36,364 nucleotides of DNA, taken from Ceraceosorus guamensis. Taxonomy: Eukaryota > Basidiomycota > Exobasidiomycetes > Ceraceosorales > Ceraceosoraceae. Position numbers and translations under genes: made by a program. A model generated the notes under the pieces. That model worked only from the letters and a program-made list of their open reading frames with translations, searched no databases and was not told the DNA's origin. Below, in pieces: positions 9,531 through 19,310 of the stretch (its first letter is position 1; every line of letters begins with the position of its first letter). Location: assembly GCF_003144195.1 (NCBI RefSeq), contig NW_020290130.1:1-36364 (forward strand), read 5' to 3'.

Positions 9531-11435
9531 TCACTGGGCAACCGGGCCAGCCCAGTCATTTGTGCGGTCTTGTTGATAGAGTCGACGAGAATCAGTCGGA
9601 ACCGGTGGCACTGGAGGTATGTCTTGTTTGGAGCCTGGCACGAAGCCGTTGCTGTCTGTGGTGACGCCCAAGGTGTCGGCCTCGCTCGCCTTGTGTGAGA
9701 TACCGGGCACGACATGTTGAGCGCCGTGAGGATCATCTTGTGGCAATGCTGCGTCAATGACAACATCTTGCAACGAGGCCCAGTCCTTGAGTGGAACAGA
9801 GTCGAGCTCGCCGATGATATTGCCGTTCTGCAAGATTACGGGTCAAAGTTAGTCTTGATTGCACGCAAGTGACGAAGCGGACGCGGGACTGACCATGTCG
9901 CGAATGAAGGATTTGCGCTCTTCCTCCTGAGCCGCGTCCTGGTCAGGGTTTGCCGTCTCGTAGCGCATCCACTTCAAGGCCCAATAGAAGCCAGAGGTGA
10001 CGATGGCGGCAAGGTAAGGAGCAATGTAGTAAATCCAGCATGATCCTTCAAAAGTCCTGGTCACAACGTCAGGACCGAGCGATCGAGCAGGGTTCAAGGA
10101 GCCTCCGGTATAGTTCGTAGCGGCAATCTCCGCAATGAATAGAGCAAGGCCGATGCCTGGTGAACGGAGGAGGAGGAAGATGAGTCTCGAGCACGCGCTG
10201 GTCCTGGTCGACGATTTCTAATCACTCACCGACCGGAGCAAGGAATGTGCCCTTGTGCTTTTCACCTGCGCCAATCACGAGAGAGGAGATGAGCGTCGAG
10301 GTGATGACTCATGTGCACCAAAATTTGCCCGATCGACGTACCTGCAAGCATGAAGATGGCAAAGACGAGCTCCGCGGTGCAAAAGAACTCGATCCAGAAG
10401 CCCTGCGCGACTGTGACGCCGCTTCCAAGTGTCGTGCGTGAGTTGATGGGGCCAGGTACGAGCGCAGTAACCAAAAGGGCTGCAAGAATACCGCCGACGA
10501 ATTGAGTAATGGTCAGGATAGCGCAGCGGAACGCTGAGAGGGTGCCAGTCAGCGTCAGTGCGAGAGTGACCGCTGGATTGAAGAGGCCGCCAGAAATGCG
10601 AAAAAAGAGCCAAGCGTTGACAGCAAGCGAGAAACCAAATCCGAGTGACGAGAAGAGCAGCCCAGAAGTGTCGAGAGGTGCGGTGGGAAACTCCTCCTTC
10701 ATAGCGTTTCCGCGATTCGATGCCTGCGTTGCGGCGAAGAAGGCGAAGAAGAGGAACCTGCAAGGCCGATTTGGTGAGTGTCACTTGACCAGCACAACGG
10801 ACGAGCTAGAAGCCATGGGAGCTCACAGGATAGTTCCGAGTAGCTCGCTGACGATGATGACGCCAATGTTCTGATGCCAGCAATCACGTGAAAGGTATGT
10901 CAGTGCGAAATTCTTGCAGCTCGGCCCTGCCGTCATTCATCCCACCTTGATTGACAGGCGCTTTTCCAACATGTTCAAGTATCCGTCCTCGTCGATGACG
11001 GGCGCTTTCTCTACCTCGGTATTGACACGCATGACCTTTGGCAGTGAGGCTGAGGCAAGGCAAATGTAGAAATTAAGTTCAAGGGGAAGCGACGATTTGT
11101 ATACGTCGCACTCACCCTCCAACTGCTCAATCGGGTCGGCGGACCCAAGTGCGGCTGACGAGGCTGTGCGCGAGAGACTCGCTGGGGTGCGCACCAATTG
11201 ATCAGCGTCAGTCAGTCGATCGACACGTCCAATGAGATAGCATAGCGGGAGCTACGCACTGGGCTGACGCCGCAATCCCTTGCGAGACAAATTGGCTAAA
11301 TGGCGCAGAGACACGGCAAGAGGCAAAGGTTAGTCATCAACGACGTGAGGGGCGGGAAGAGGTCAATTGAGATGAGGAGAGCCAGTGGATACAAGGTCCA
11401 CTTCACTCACATGATTGATGAGCGAGTCTAGACAT
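9531..11435 (-). CDS. aquaporin (MIP family water channel), nine exons
   Basis: Exons (minus strand): 11435-11411, 11295-11260, 11181-11116, 11049-10946, 10870-10827, 10757-10342, 10265-10230, 10156-9894, 9827-9531; phases close and give 428 residues. Both hallmark motifs are intact: FNPAV at about 151-155 and LNPARS at about 263-268, the Arg after the second NPA being the selectivity-filter arginine. Both are plain NPA, favouring an orthodox water channel over the variant motifs of many aquaglyceroporins. Membrane helices are visible around NIGVIIVSELLGTIL, LGFGFSLAVNAWLFF, ITQFVGGILAALLV, FCTAELVFAIFMLAG, IGLALFIAEIAA and WIYYIAPYLAAIV. A hydrophilic N-tail of about 77 residues and a C-tail of about 100 residues, Pro-rich near the end, are probably cytosolic and regulatory. 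Introns are 66-115 bp. The product should sit in the plasma or vacuolar membrane. Confidence 0.9.
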
Positions 11436-12425
11436 TTTGCACAGGTGCGGGGCAGGAGCTTGGAGGAGTCTTGGCGGCGCAAAAAGCACAGTGCAGTAAG
11501 AGGTAGGTGAGAGGGAAAGGGCAGTGAAGTGATGCGAGGAGGGAGCAAGGCAGTCTGATTGAGCGACATGAGGCGTTTGCGACGACAAGGAGGGGGGTCT
11601 TGGAGGATTGCAGCGCGTGGAATGGCACTTAAGTACTGAAACGACGGCGCCGGCTGATTCGTGTGCATGGCCTTTGATGATTCCACACGACGGCGGTTTT
11701 GGGTACTGACGGCGTGGGGATGTCTGTGGTCAGATCGCTCATTCCTCGAGTGTACTTTGACGTTGCGTCATCGCGTGGGCATTGCTGACGATTCGCCGAG
11801 GTGGAGAACCGAGCGTGGAGGGTTGGCATCGGGCGTCCGGCCCAGAAGGTTGTCAATAACGCGGTGTCTTGCAAGCCGCCGTTGCCTCGATCATTCGCGG
11901 CTTCGACTCGATTTGCTTGTGGGCCACCCTGCGCATGCAGAATCAGAAGCAATCGAAGCCAGCATATGCTTGGCTCTGACGGTGCCCGTATCGCGGGTGA
12001 GATGGCGATGCAAGGTGCGGCGAGGCGGAGGGGCCCAAGCGCGGGCGTCGCGAGCGTGAAGAACGGCTGAACGGAACACGCGCGGCGGTCCGTGCAAAGG
12101 GCTGTAATGCCGTCGCAAGCTGGCGTAGTGGTAGGCGACAGGCGAGATGAGGCAGGTCGGATGCGCTGGTTCGTGTGTCTCTGTCTCCTCGTCTCCTGTA
12201 TGGGGTGCGTCAAAGCGTGTGACCTGTCCATTCGTGACTTGACTTGCACACGTCTCACTTTGCTGTGAGTGCTCGACGCGCTACGGGCCAGCGATAAGCA
12301 GCAGCACGAGCCCCGCAAGAGTCATGCGGGACAGAAAAGGGGGGGGGGGGGGGGGGGCAGAAGCAAAGGAAATTCTGCTTGTCCTTGCAAGACGGAGTGA
12401 AGAGTCGAGAAAGGTTGAGGTCAGG
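11436..12425. other. intergenic region with a 19-base G run
   Basis: About 1 kb upstream of the aquaporin start. It contains a run of about 19 G from 12339 to 12357. A 229-codon minus-strand frame (12318-11629) is rich in Arg, Ser and Pro and shows no domain, so I do not call it a gene. It probably holds the aquaporin promoter and the 3' end of the next gene. Confidence 0.5.
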
Positions 12426-13175
12426 TCAGACTAATGCGAAGGTGCACACGCCCCAGATCGCCGCTCCAGCCTTGTCCTTTTGCCATCTGCTGGCACCCTT
12501 GCTCTCGGCACCTGCCATTTCGATTTGTACGGTGATGCAGGTCATAAGGGGATCGTCGTTGTCATCATCATCATCGTGCACTTGCGGCTGCCTGATTGCC
12601 ATCTGCACTGTCCACTCCAACCAGGCGGATGGACCGAGACGAGTGTCGCTTTGGCCGCCACCCTTGCGATGCGGTTCGCCCAGCATGTCGAGCAGCTGCG
12701 ATCCGGTCGTCGCTGGTTCGAGGTTCAGACAACGCGAGTGCGAGTGCGAGTGCGTGTGCGAGTGCGCGCGCGATGCTGACTGGTGATCGCCGCGATCGGA
12801 CTCGTTGGGCAGGAGGAGGTTGAAGCGCAAGTCAAGGATGGCAGGAGAGCAAGGATCACCTGCGCTCCATCCTCCTGCTGCCGTTGCCGTCGTCGCTGTA
12901 GGACCGCGCTGTATATTGTACACATCGACGGCGACGCAACGCCACTCTGACTCTGACCCGCCCTGCTCCCGCTGCTCCCGCTGCTCCAACTGCCAGCAGA
13001 CCGTGTTTGGAAGCAGCGCAAAGGTCCAATAAGCCGTGGCTGGTGCTGGCGCATAGAATGTGCGCTTCTCCAACAACGCGTCGTCATGGCAGCCCATGGA
13101 TCGCAGCACGCTCAGAAAGGCTTGCGAGGTGGAAGTGTGGCCCAGTGCGTGCAGGGGCGACACTTGAGCGGACAT
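12426..13175 (-). CDS. conserved-looking hypothetical protein
   Basis: Open frame from ATG at 13175 (the frame extends upstream without an ATG) to a stop at 12426, about 249 codons. The N-terminal half reads like a folded domain (around FLSVLRSMGCHDDALLEKR, AYWTFALLPNTVCWQLEQ, WRCVAVDVYNIQ, ILDLRFNLLLPNESDR). A His/Ser-rich spacer (repeated HS, from a GAGTGC-type microsatellite near 12730-12770) separates it from a C-terminal part with an Asp run. No signal peptide or membrane helix. I do not recognise the family. The microsatellite may lie in an unspliced intron, since a CCAG acceptor-like site follows it. It is divergent from the FAM210-like gene, sharing a 677-bp upstream region. Confidence 0.55.
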   Translation of the reverse strand: MSAQVSPLHALGHTSTSQAFLSVLRSMGCHDDALLEKRTFYAPAPATAYWTFALLPNTVCWQLEQREQREQGGSESEWRCVAVDVYNIQRGPTATTATAAGGWSAGDPCSPAILDLRFNLLLPNESDRGDHQSASRAHSHTHSHSHSRCLNLEPATTGSQLLDMLGEPHRKGGGQSDTRLGPSAWLEWTVQMAIRQPQVHDDDDDNDDPLMTCITVQIEMAGAESKGASRWQKDKAGAAIWGVCTFALV

Positions 13176-13317
13176 GCTGGCTGGGCTGGGCTGGGCTGAA
13201 TGCGGTGCTGCCTGCTCAAGGTGGATCAAACTTTGTCTCAGACCAAGTCGTCGCGTCGCGTGCTTGATGATCCGTCAACAGCAAACGCCAGATCGGGTTC
13301 ACACGTCGGAGTGACGG

Positions 13318-13384
13318 GATGGCATGGCATGGCATGGCATGGCATGGCATGGCATGGCATGGCATGGCATGGCATGGCATGATG
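13318..13384. repeat. (GGCAT)n pentanucleotide microsatellite
   Basis: Twelve to thirteen near-perfect GGCAT units in the intergenic region between two divergent genes (starts at 13175 - and 13853 +). The repeat is open in several frames, which creates artefactual MAWHG-type peptides. It is likely polymorphic in length. Confidence 0.9.
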
Positions 13385-13852
13385 GCATGACACGGATTCA
13401 CATTCGTGCAGCCAGTCTGGTCGATTCGTGTCTCGAGATACTACTTGCAACCAAATCGATAACTTCTGCAGGGACTCACTCTCACACTTCTTGGCTGCTG
13501 CTCGCTCCCTCATCCGCGGCACATGCACATGCACGTCATGCATGCAGCATGCGCTCGGATCTCATTCGTGATTCAGATTCGATCCTCGCGAAGCTCTCTT
13601 CAGTATTCATCACAATCACGAATGTGAGACACAATCTTGAATGCTGTTCATCTCGACACGGACCCCCATCCTTTAGCCTGCTGCGAAGCAATTCACACTT
13701 GTGATTGCCGTACGCTACTACTACTGAGGACCGAGCTTCATCGCCACAATCAACCCGATCACAGGCTCGTCGCGACGCTTGTGCTGTCATCGCTCATGCC
13801 TACTAGTCAGTAGACTCATCCCCTCCTCCTCTCGCCCGCACTTCTTCTCGCC

Positions 13853-15112
13853 ATGCACCTCACCACCTCGAGCGTAGCAGACGCATGGCCCACGTCCACG
13901 TCCACGTCCACGTCCACGTCCACGTCCACGTCTGCCTTGGCCAGTCATGCCATCAACGCCTCTCGCCATCTGCATCCTTCGCGGCATCTGTCCCATCTGC
14001 GCATAGCGCCACGCATGCGCTCGCTCCATGTGCCCACCAGCTCTGCTCGATGCTCTGCCACCATTCCTGCCCTTTCCCTCGCCTCTTTCACTGGCCCGGC
14101 CCTTTGCACGAGCCTCGCGCCTCGGCTCGCCCAACGTCTCTACTCCACCGCCACGCCTGTCCCCAAGTCCGCCGCTTCACCCGCTCCGCCCCGATATGGT
14201 TTTGCAGCAGTTCGTGCAGCTCCCTTCAAGCACGCTCTGGCCTTTGTGGTCCTGCATGTGGGCATCAGCCAAGTGCTCCTTCTTCCCGCTTACTGGGCCG
14301 TGCACTCGGCAGGTCTGGGCAATAGCATGCTAGCGGGTCCCCAAGCTGCCTGGATCCTCTCCCGTCCCCTGCCACCGTGGATGGCCAACGCTGTGGGGCT
14401 AGGCTCTGCACCAAGCAAGAGCCCAGCTTTGACGGAGGAGGGACAGGAGATTCGGTCCAAGCAGGAGATTATGCGTCGCAGGCTGGAGAGGCGCGGACGT
14501 CGAGCTACAGTCGAGGATCTGCTCGAGCTCGAGGTGGGCAAGCTGGCTAGCGGCGCTTGGGGAGCTGGAGGTGGTCTCATTCGCCTCATCAGCGACTTTC
14601 GAGGTTCGGCACAGGATGCAAGCGGAACAGGCACGGATCAGGAATCTCAGCGGGCCATAGACGAGCTCAAGGGCAGAGGAGGCGGCAATGGCGCAGGTGC
14701 AGGTGCAGGTGCAGGCGCAGGCGCAAAATCGTGGGGCACCGCGCTGGGCGGGAGTATATCCACTCAAGCTAGAGGCATCGCTGGCAACATTCGCATCACG
14801 CAGGTCCGCGATGCTTTTGCTGCTTGGGTCGTCGGTGAGTGTGCGGTGTACCGGTAGCGCTGATGGTCTCGAGCTCATGTGTGCAATGATGTCTTGCTGC
14901 CTTCTTGACGATGCGCGTGTTCAGTCAAGGTGAGTGCGAGGGCGCCAAAAGTAGTCGTGAGTGTCATCCTCGCATCGTGTGCTGACGAGCAATGGCGGTG
15001 AACGGGTCCGATCCAGATGCTATTCCCGGTGAGGTTACCTTTGTCAGTCTTCTTGACGCCGCGATTCGTCAGAGGTCTGGGTAGAATGTTCGCAAGAAGA
15101 AGCGCCGCTTGA
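13853..15112 (+). CDS. mitochondrial FAM210/DUF1279-like membrane protein with a 5-nt microexon
   Basis: Exons 13853-14834, 14925-14929 and 15017-15112; phases close and give 360 residues. The N-terminus is Ser/Thr/Arg-rich with few acids and reads as a mitochondrial presequence ending near RLAQRLYSTA; a second ATG at codon 53 starts an equally good presequence. A (ST)n run comes from a CCACGT repeat. The domain starts at about 118 (AVRAAPFKHALAFVVLHVG), followed by a hydrophobic segment, a Gly/Ala-rich loop and a C-terminal AAWVVVKMLFPVRLPLSVF. The last motif is pieced together from all three exons and matches the (V)-K-x-L-x-P-x-R pattern of the family. Splicing exon 1 straight to exon 3 would lose it. 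FAM210 proteins are mitochondrial; their molecular role in fungi is poorly defined. Confidence 0.8.
13890..13930. repeat. (CCACGT)n hexanucleotide repeat in coding sequence
   Basis: About six units of CCACGT inside the first exon of the FAM210-like gene, encoding alternating Ser-Thr near residues 14-26. In-frame period, so length changes alter only the presequence region. Confidence 0.85.
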
Positions 15113-16221
15113 AGCAGATTCTGGCTCATTTTTCAAGGCTCGCGCCACCACTAGCCGGCTCAATCACAATGTATGAATTGTGTCGTGCCCACACCATCAA
15201 GATGTGCAGGTGGTGTCCGCTTCACGAATTGTGGGGGTGCGACTGACGGCAAGAGCAGATGATCTTGATTATACACGCAGGTCATCCGCTCTTTCACTCT
15301 GAATTGGATACGGCCACACGCACCAAGTCTGTCGGTGTCTAGAGTTCAAGTGAGAAACTTGATTTCAAAAGCATCAAAGAGGGTAAAACGTGGAATTCTA
15401 GCCTGCTTGACAGCACGAAGAACCAATCATGGCGTTTTGGTGAGGAGAGAGCCGTGCACGGCCAGCCGCAGGAACAGCAACGAGACACGCACATCTTGAC
15501 GCGCCGACATGTTTGGGGGGTTTGCCTGGCCGAGAAGCGAAGCGATGTTATGACTACGGTCGGCCAAAAGGCTGGCAGCAGCACAGTCGGTTGATCGCCA
15601 CTTCGCCCATTCAGACTGCCTACTCGAAGCCATGGAGTGGTCGGTCTGTTGCGCGCGTCTCCTCTTTCCGTTCGGGCGCACGCGTTGCTGTGAATGGAGT
15701 GCCTGGCCGTTCTTGGTTGCTGTTGCTTGGGCTGGCCGATCAGAGCCCCTAAACTCGTAGCGACCTTTGCAAGTAGAACGACTTCTTCTGCATCGCGGCG
15801 ATGCGGCTTTTTGAGCGATACTGGGCATGTTTGTGCTTTGCAAGCGACCAGTGGCCTCTGTCGACCCGCAGTGAAGGTCCTGTGCGAGAGGCGGAGCGCG
15901 AGAGAACCGGCCAAGCTGCCAGCTTGCCCGCCACGGACACTCGACTTCGCGACGCAAGGCGACTCGCAAAGGCCGAAGGCCGTCGCGCAAAGGGACAGCG
16001 TCTTGCGCGACGAAAGCAGCGAAGAGGTGCGTGTGCAGGAACAAGCGGGAAGGCTATAAAGTCCAATGTTGCAGAAAGAACCATCCATCGCTTCAGCACA
16101 CCCATCCCTTCTCCTTTTGAGGCTGCTGCTGGTCAGAGCCTGCATTTGCTGTGCATCGTGCAAGAAGCCGGGCCCTTTGACGATCCACGCCTGTACCGCG
16201 CAGCGCAAAGAGTCGAACAAC
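15113..16221. promoter_or_regulatory. intergenic region with TATA-like box at 16055
   Basis: About 1.1 kb between two same-strand genes. A TATAAA at 16055-16060 lies 167 bp upstream of the next start codon and is the best promoter candidate. A 337-codon minus-strand frame (16352-15339) covers most of this region and the start of the next gene; it has no domain and is judged antisense noise. Confidence 0.4.
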
Positions 16222-17102
16222 ATGTCCGCCCAGAAGCTTGTGCCCTGCTTGCTCATCCTGACGCTGATTCGTGGCGTCTGTGCGCTTCCTCCGCGAATCG
16301 ATTCGACGCTGGATCGCGTGCGGCGCGTCACCTTTTCTGGCGAGCCAGACATCTACGGTGCCTCGTTGGGCCGATTGAGTAGAGTGAGTAGTGCAACCGT
16401 CGCATAGTCACAAAGGGGCAAATCAGACGGCTGAGGTGTGAAGCGAGCTGCGTCATCGTCGTGGAACAGAATTCGAGCACGAGATCATCTCGCTCGTCGG
16501 GTTCCTCTTCTTCTTCTTTCGACTCCTTCGGCTCTTCTTCGACCATCGACGTTCCCGTGGCTCCTGCCGCACTCGAACACGCCGCCCGTTGGACGCTCAG
16601 CTCGCCGCATCCACTCTACCACGAGACGGCAGCGGAGAATGAAAGCCTACACAAGAATTCGGCTGCACACGAATTTGTCACTTCATGGTATGGGCGCACC
16701 GACGCTTCTCTGCGAGCAGCACACAAGGTGATCCACCCTCACACCAAGTGGCGCTTTGTGGCACCGCACACGGACGCCCATGGCGTCGCGAGAGGCGCCA
16801 AGTTGGAGCTATACAGAGTCAACGGCAAAGCACCGCGCATGCCGGTGGTGCACGACTTGGAGATGGAGAACAAGGTGTTCTTGCCGTACAAGAAGGGCAA
16901 GCTGCTAGCGCAGATCGACATTCCGCAGGGAGCGGTGACGCCCAGGATGGGTGTGTATCACGTCAAAAAGACGCCCATGCACAAGAAGGGGCTGGATAAG
17001 CGCCCGACCAGGGCGCAGGCGCAAAAGTACATCAACAAGCTGTCGGAGGCTGACCGCGGCAAGCTGTACATTCATCACGCGGATGTCGCTGCGCATGCAT
17101 GA
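16222..17102 (+). CDS. predicted secreted protein, cysteine-free, unknown family
   Basis: Exons 16222-16383 and 16470-17102 with a phase-0 intron of 86 bp (donor GTGAGT, acceptor GAACAG) give 264 residues. Residues 1-21 form a typical signal peptide (basic start, then LVPCLLILTLI, likely cut after VCA before LPPRID). A Ser-rich linker (about residues 55-75) leads to a basic C-terminal domain (around VTSWYGRTDASLRAAHK, KLELYRVNGKAPRMPVVHD, AQKYINKLSEADRGKLYIHH). The predicted mature protein has no cysteine, so it is not a disulfide-rich effector type. No family recognised. A role outside the cell, for example host or surface interaction, is inferred from the signal only. It converges with the MED21-like gene (stops 316 bp apart). 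Confidence 0.7.
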
Positions 17103-17418
17103 AGCGAATGCGGGCTCCCTCTGAAGTGGGAGTGGTCGAGGTCGCAGTATCCGCTGCGATATGCACCCAGTGCATTGTCGAGGTTCAAAAGTTGACGCGC
17201 GCACAGTGTGGTGCCATGCGAACGTGTGAGGGAATGGAGAATGATGCACTTTTCAACCCCCCTGCATTGGCCTATCTGTCTGCGCGTGGTGCTGGTGTAC
17301 TTGTGCCGAGAGGCGAGTAGGTCGAGACGCGAGGCGTTCGCTGAACACACTGAGCGTTGGGATCAGCGCGGGGGGGGGCGAGAGTCTTCCACTCATGCGC
17401 CCATATAGCAGCTCGATA

Positions 17419-18213
17419 TCAAGCTGCTTGGCGTGCCAATTCGGCTCGAGCAGCTGCGTGTTGGCGCGACAAATCTTCCAGCAACCTCTTTTGCTGTTGC
17501 AGCTGTTTATCTGTGCACGTGACGTTGACATGGCTTGGGTGTTGAGAAGGTGCGATGCAAAAAGCAAGTCTTTTGCGAAAATGTGCGCGGCCAAACTCAC
17601 CTGCTGCCAGAGTGACGCGAGCAAACTCCTCATTGGCCAATCTCATCTCCGCATCCAGCTCTCCAAGTTGCTGCCCATCCCTCGCCTTGTCCGCCTCCTC
17701 TTCGTCATCCTCGATCGCACCACCGCCGCTGCCGCCACCGCTGCCTCCGCCTGCCACCAGCTGCTGCATGGCATGGCTTTGAAGGCACTCTTTGAACCTC
17801 TGAGCAGCCTCTACCAGATCCTCTTGCAGCTCATCCACGCTCTCCGACATGGCTTGCGGTCCCACCCTGTGCTCGCCCACGTGATGAGGTGCTGCAGAGA
17901 CGGCAATGCGGGCATCCACCTCTACAGGCAAAGAGTGTCCTGGAATGTAGGAGATGGAAGCCGTGGCGATCTTGAGCATCAGCGCCAATGTCCGCTCCAG
18001 CGTCGTCAGCGGATCCTGCGTGCTTGCTGCTGCTGGTGGTGGTGGTGGTGGTGTTTGCGTCGATGTTGATGCTGATGCTGATGCGGGTGGGCCTGCGTTG
18101 GCAGGTGCTGGTGCGGGTGCAGGTAAGGGTGCGTTTTGCCGCTGTCCAGCCTGACTCTCCTGTCCCTCTGCTGCCCTTGCCTGCACCTCATCATCAGCTG
18201 ACATTGTGGCCAT
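17419..18213 (-). CDS. MED21: Mediator subunit 21-like protein
   Basis: Exons 18213-17601 and 17510-17419, 234 residues. The 90-bp intron has good signals (GTGAGTTT donor, CTCAAC branch-like site, GCACAG acceptor) and is an exact multiple of three, so the unspliced frame is also open and adds 30 spurious residues. After a Pro/Ala/Ser-rich N-terminus of about 65 residues comes a helical region (around DPLTTLERTLALMLKIATA), then AMSESVDELQEDLVEAAQRF and ELDAEMRLANEEFARVTLAA, then a Gln-rich coiled coil. The order and spacing resemble fungal Med21 (Srb7), a small Mediator middle-module subunit that pairs with Med7 in the nucleus. Family Med21 is usually shorter (about 140-180 residues); the extra length is the N-tail and a Gly/Ser linker. 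Assignment rests on remembered patterns, so another small coiled-coil Mediator subunit is possible. Confidence 0.6.
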   Translation of the reverse strand: MATMSADDEVQARAAEGQESQAGQRQNAPLPAPAPAPANAGPPASASASTSTQTPPPPPPAAASTQDPLTTLERTLALMLKIATASISYIPGHSLPVEVDARIAVSAAPHHVGEHRVGPQAMSESVDELQEDLVEAAQRFKECLQSHAMQQLVAGGGSGGGSGGGAIEDDEEEADKARDGQQLGELDAEMRLANEEFARVTLAAGEFGRAHFRKRLAFCIAPSQHPSHVNVTCTDKQLQQQKRLLEDLSRQHAAARAELARQAA

Positions 18214-19310
18214 GTGAGATCATCGATGATCCGAATTGCAATTGGAGTGCACTGCTAGAGACAGGTAGGCGCGATGACGAATCGAATGATGGTTGTCGTT
18301 GTTGCAATTAAGCACCGCGGCCTCCAATTCGGAGTTTCTTCTTGACCCTTGATTCAAATTGCACACCCGATTCTTGATTCAAATTCTGTTGCCATCAACC
18401 CAGACAAATCGCGAGTGCGAGTCACGCGCGCCCATCCACATCACGTGATTGTTTCATCGAGTAGCCTTCGACAACAACTCAAACTCACGCCCAGCAAATT
18501 CTTGATATCTACGCGCAAAGGCGCGAGTATGTGCCTCTTGATTCGTGATCACTGACTGGTGCTATGCGCAGCGGTAAAACAATATACCTTTAAGCGGAGC
18601 TGCTGTCCTTTCGGGTACTTTTGTAAATAATCACCGTCGCCTCTTGGCAAACTGTCAGCCTGAAGCCCAAACGAGCCATCTCCGCCGCCGCAGACGTTTG
18701 TGGCAGTGCAACGATACGGTGTGCGCCCGCGGAGTCAGACTGTCATGAGATCACCAAACCCCGGATTGGGAGCTTGGCGCATTCGTAGCGGATATAGAAG
18801 AGGAGAAGCGCTCAGCGTGCAAGATACAGTGTTGAGTGTGCAATCAGTTGCAGTGGTACTGGCGTTGGCAGTGTAATGGACGTCGATGACGCTTGCCACA
18901 TTGTGACTCTTGCATTGCGCACTGAATTGTCCACCACGCTTCGGGCTGCTCTCGGGTTCGAGAAAGCCATCACGATTTGGCGCTTTGCCGTCGCATCCAG
19001 TCCATCACGTCATACAATTCCGGCCATTGCGAAAGCTAATCGCCTCGGACAGAGCGCAAATCATTCATCAAATTGTCTGCGCAGCTATAATGGTCACCCG
19101 TCCCCCATACGACGGCTTGGCGATGCGAGTCGCACCGTCGACACCACGACGCGCAAAGTGCGTCGTGTGCGCGTGCCTACATAAGCAGCGGTCAGCATGA
19201 CATTTGCAAGTCACGATCCGCACAAGCTTCTCCTGCTATTTCTTGGGACTCGGCACTCCACCGTCTGCACACGAAAATCCTATCTCTAGCAAGCAGCACA
19301 GACTTTCGTT
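18214..19310. promoter_or_regulatory. shared upstream region of the MED21-like gene and a secreted-protein gene
   Basis: About 1.1 kb between divergent starts. No convincing coding frame: the 102-codon frame at 18876-19184 lacks any motif. No clear TATA box; GGATATAG near 18790 and CTACATAAG near 19178 are weak candidates. Confidence 0.35.

Noticed and set aside
9090-9698. 202-codon plus-strand frame
   Set aside because: It runs antisense into the last aquaporin exon and resembles no family; no splice partner seen.
11629-12318. 229-codon minus-strand open frame upstream of the aquaporin
   Set aside because: Low-complexity basic composition with no recognisable motif, and it lies in what should be the aquaporin promoter.
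13318-13401. MAWHG and CHAMP repeat peptides
   Set aside because: Translation artefacts of the GGCAT pentamer array.
15339-16352. 337-codon minus-strand open frame
   Set aside because: No domain, Arg/Ser-rich composition, no family-like stretches, and it lies antisense to the start of a well-supported secreted-protein gene; high GC makes long chance frames common here.
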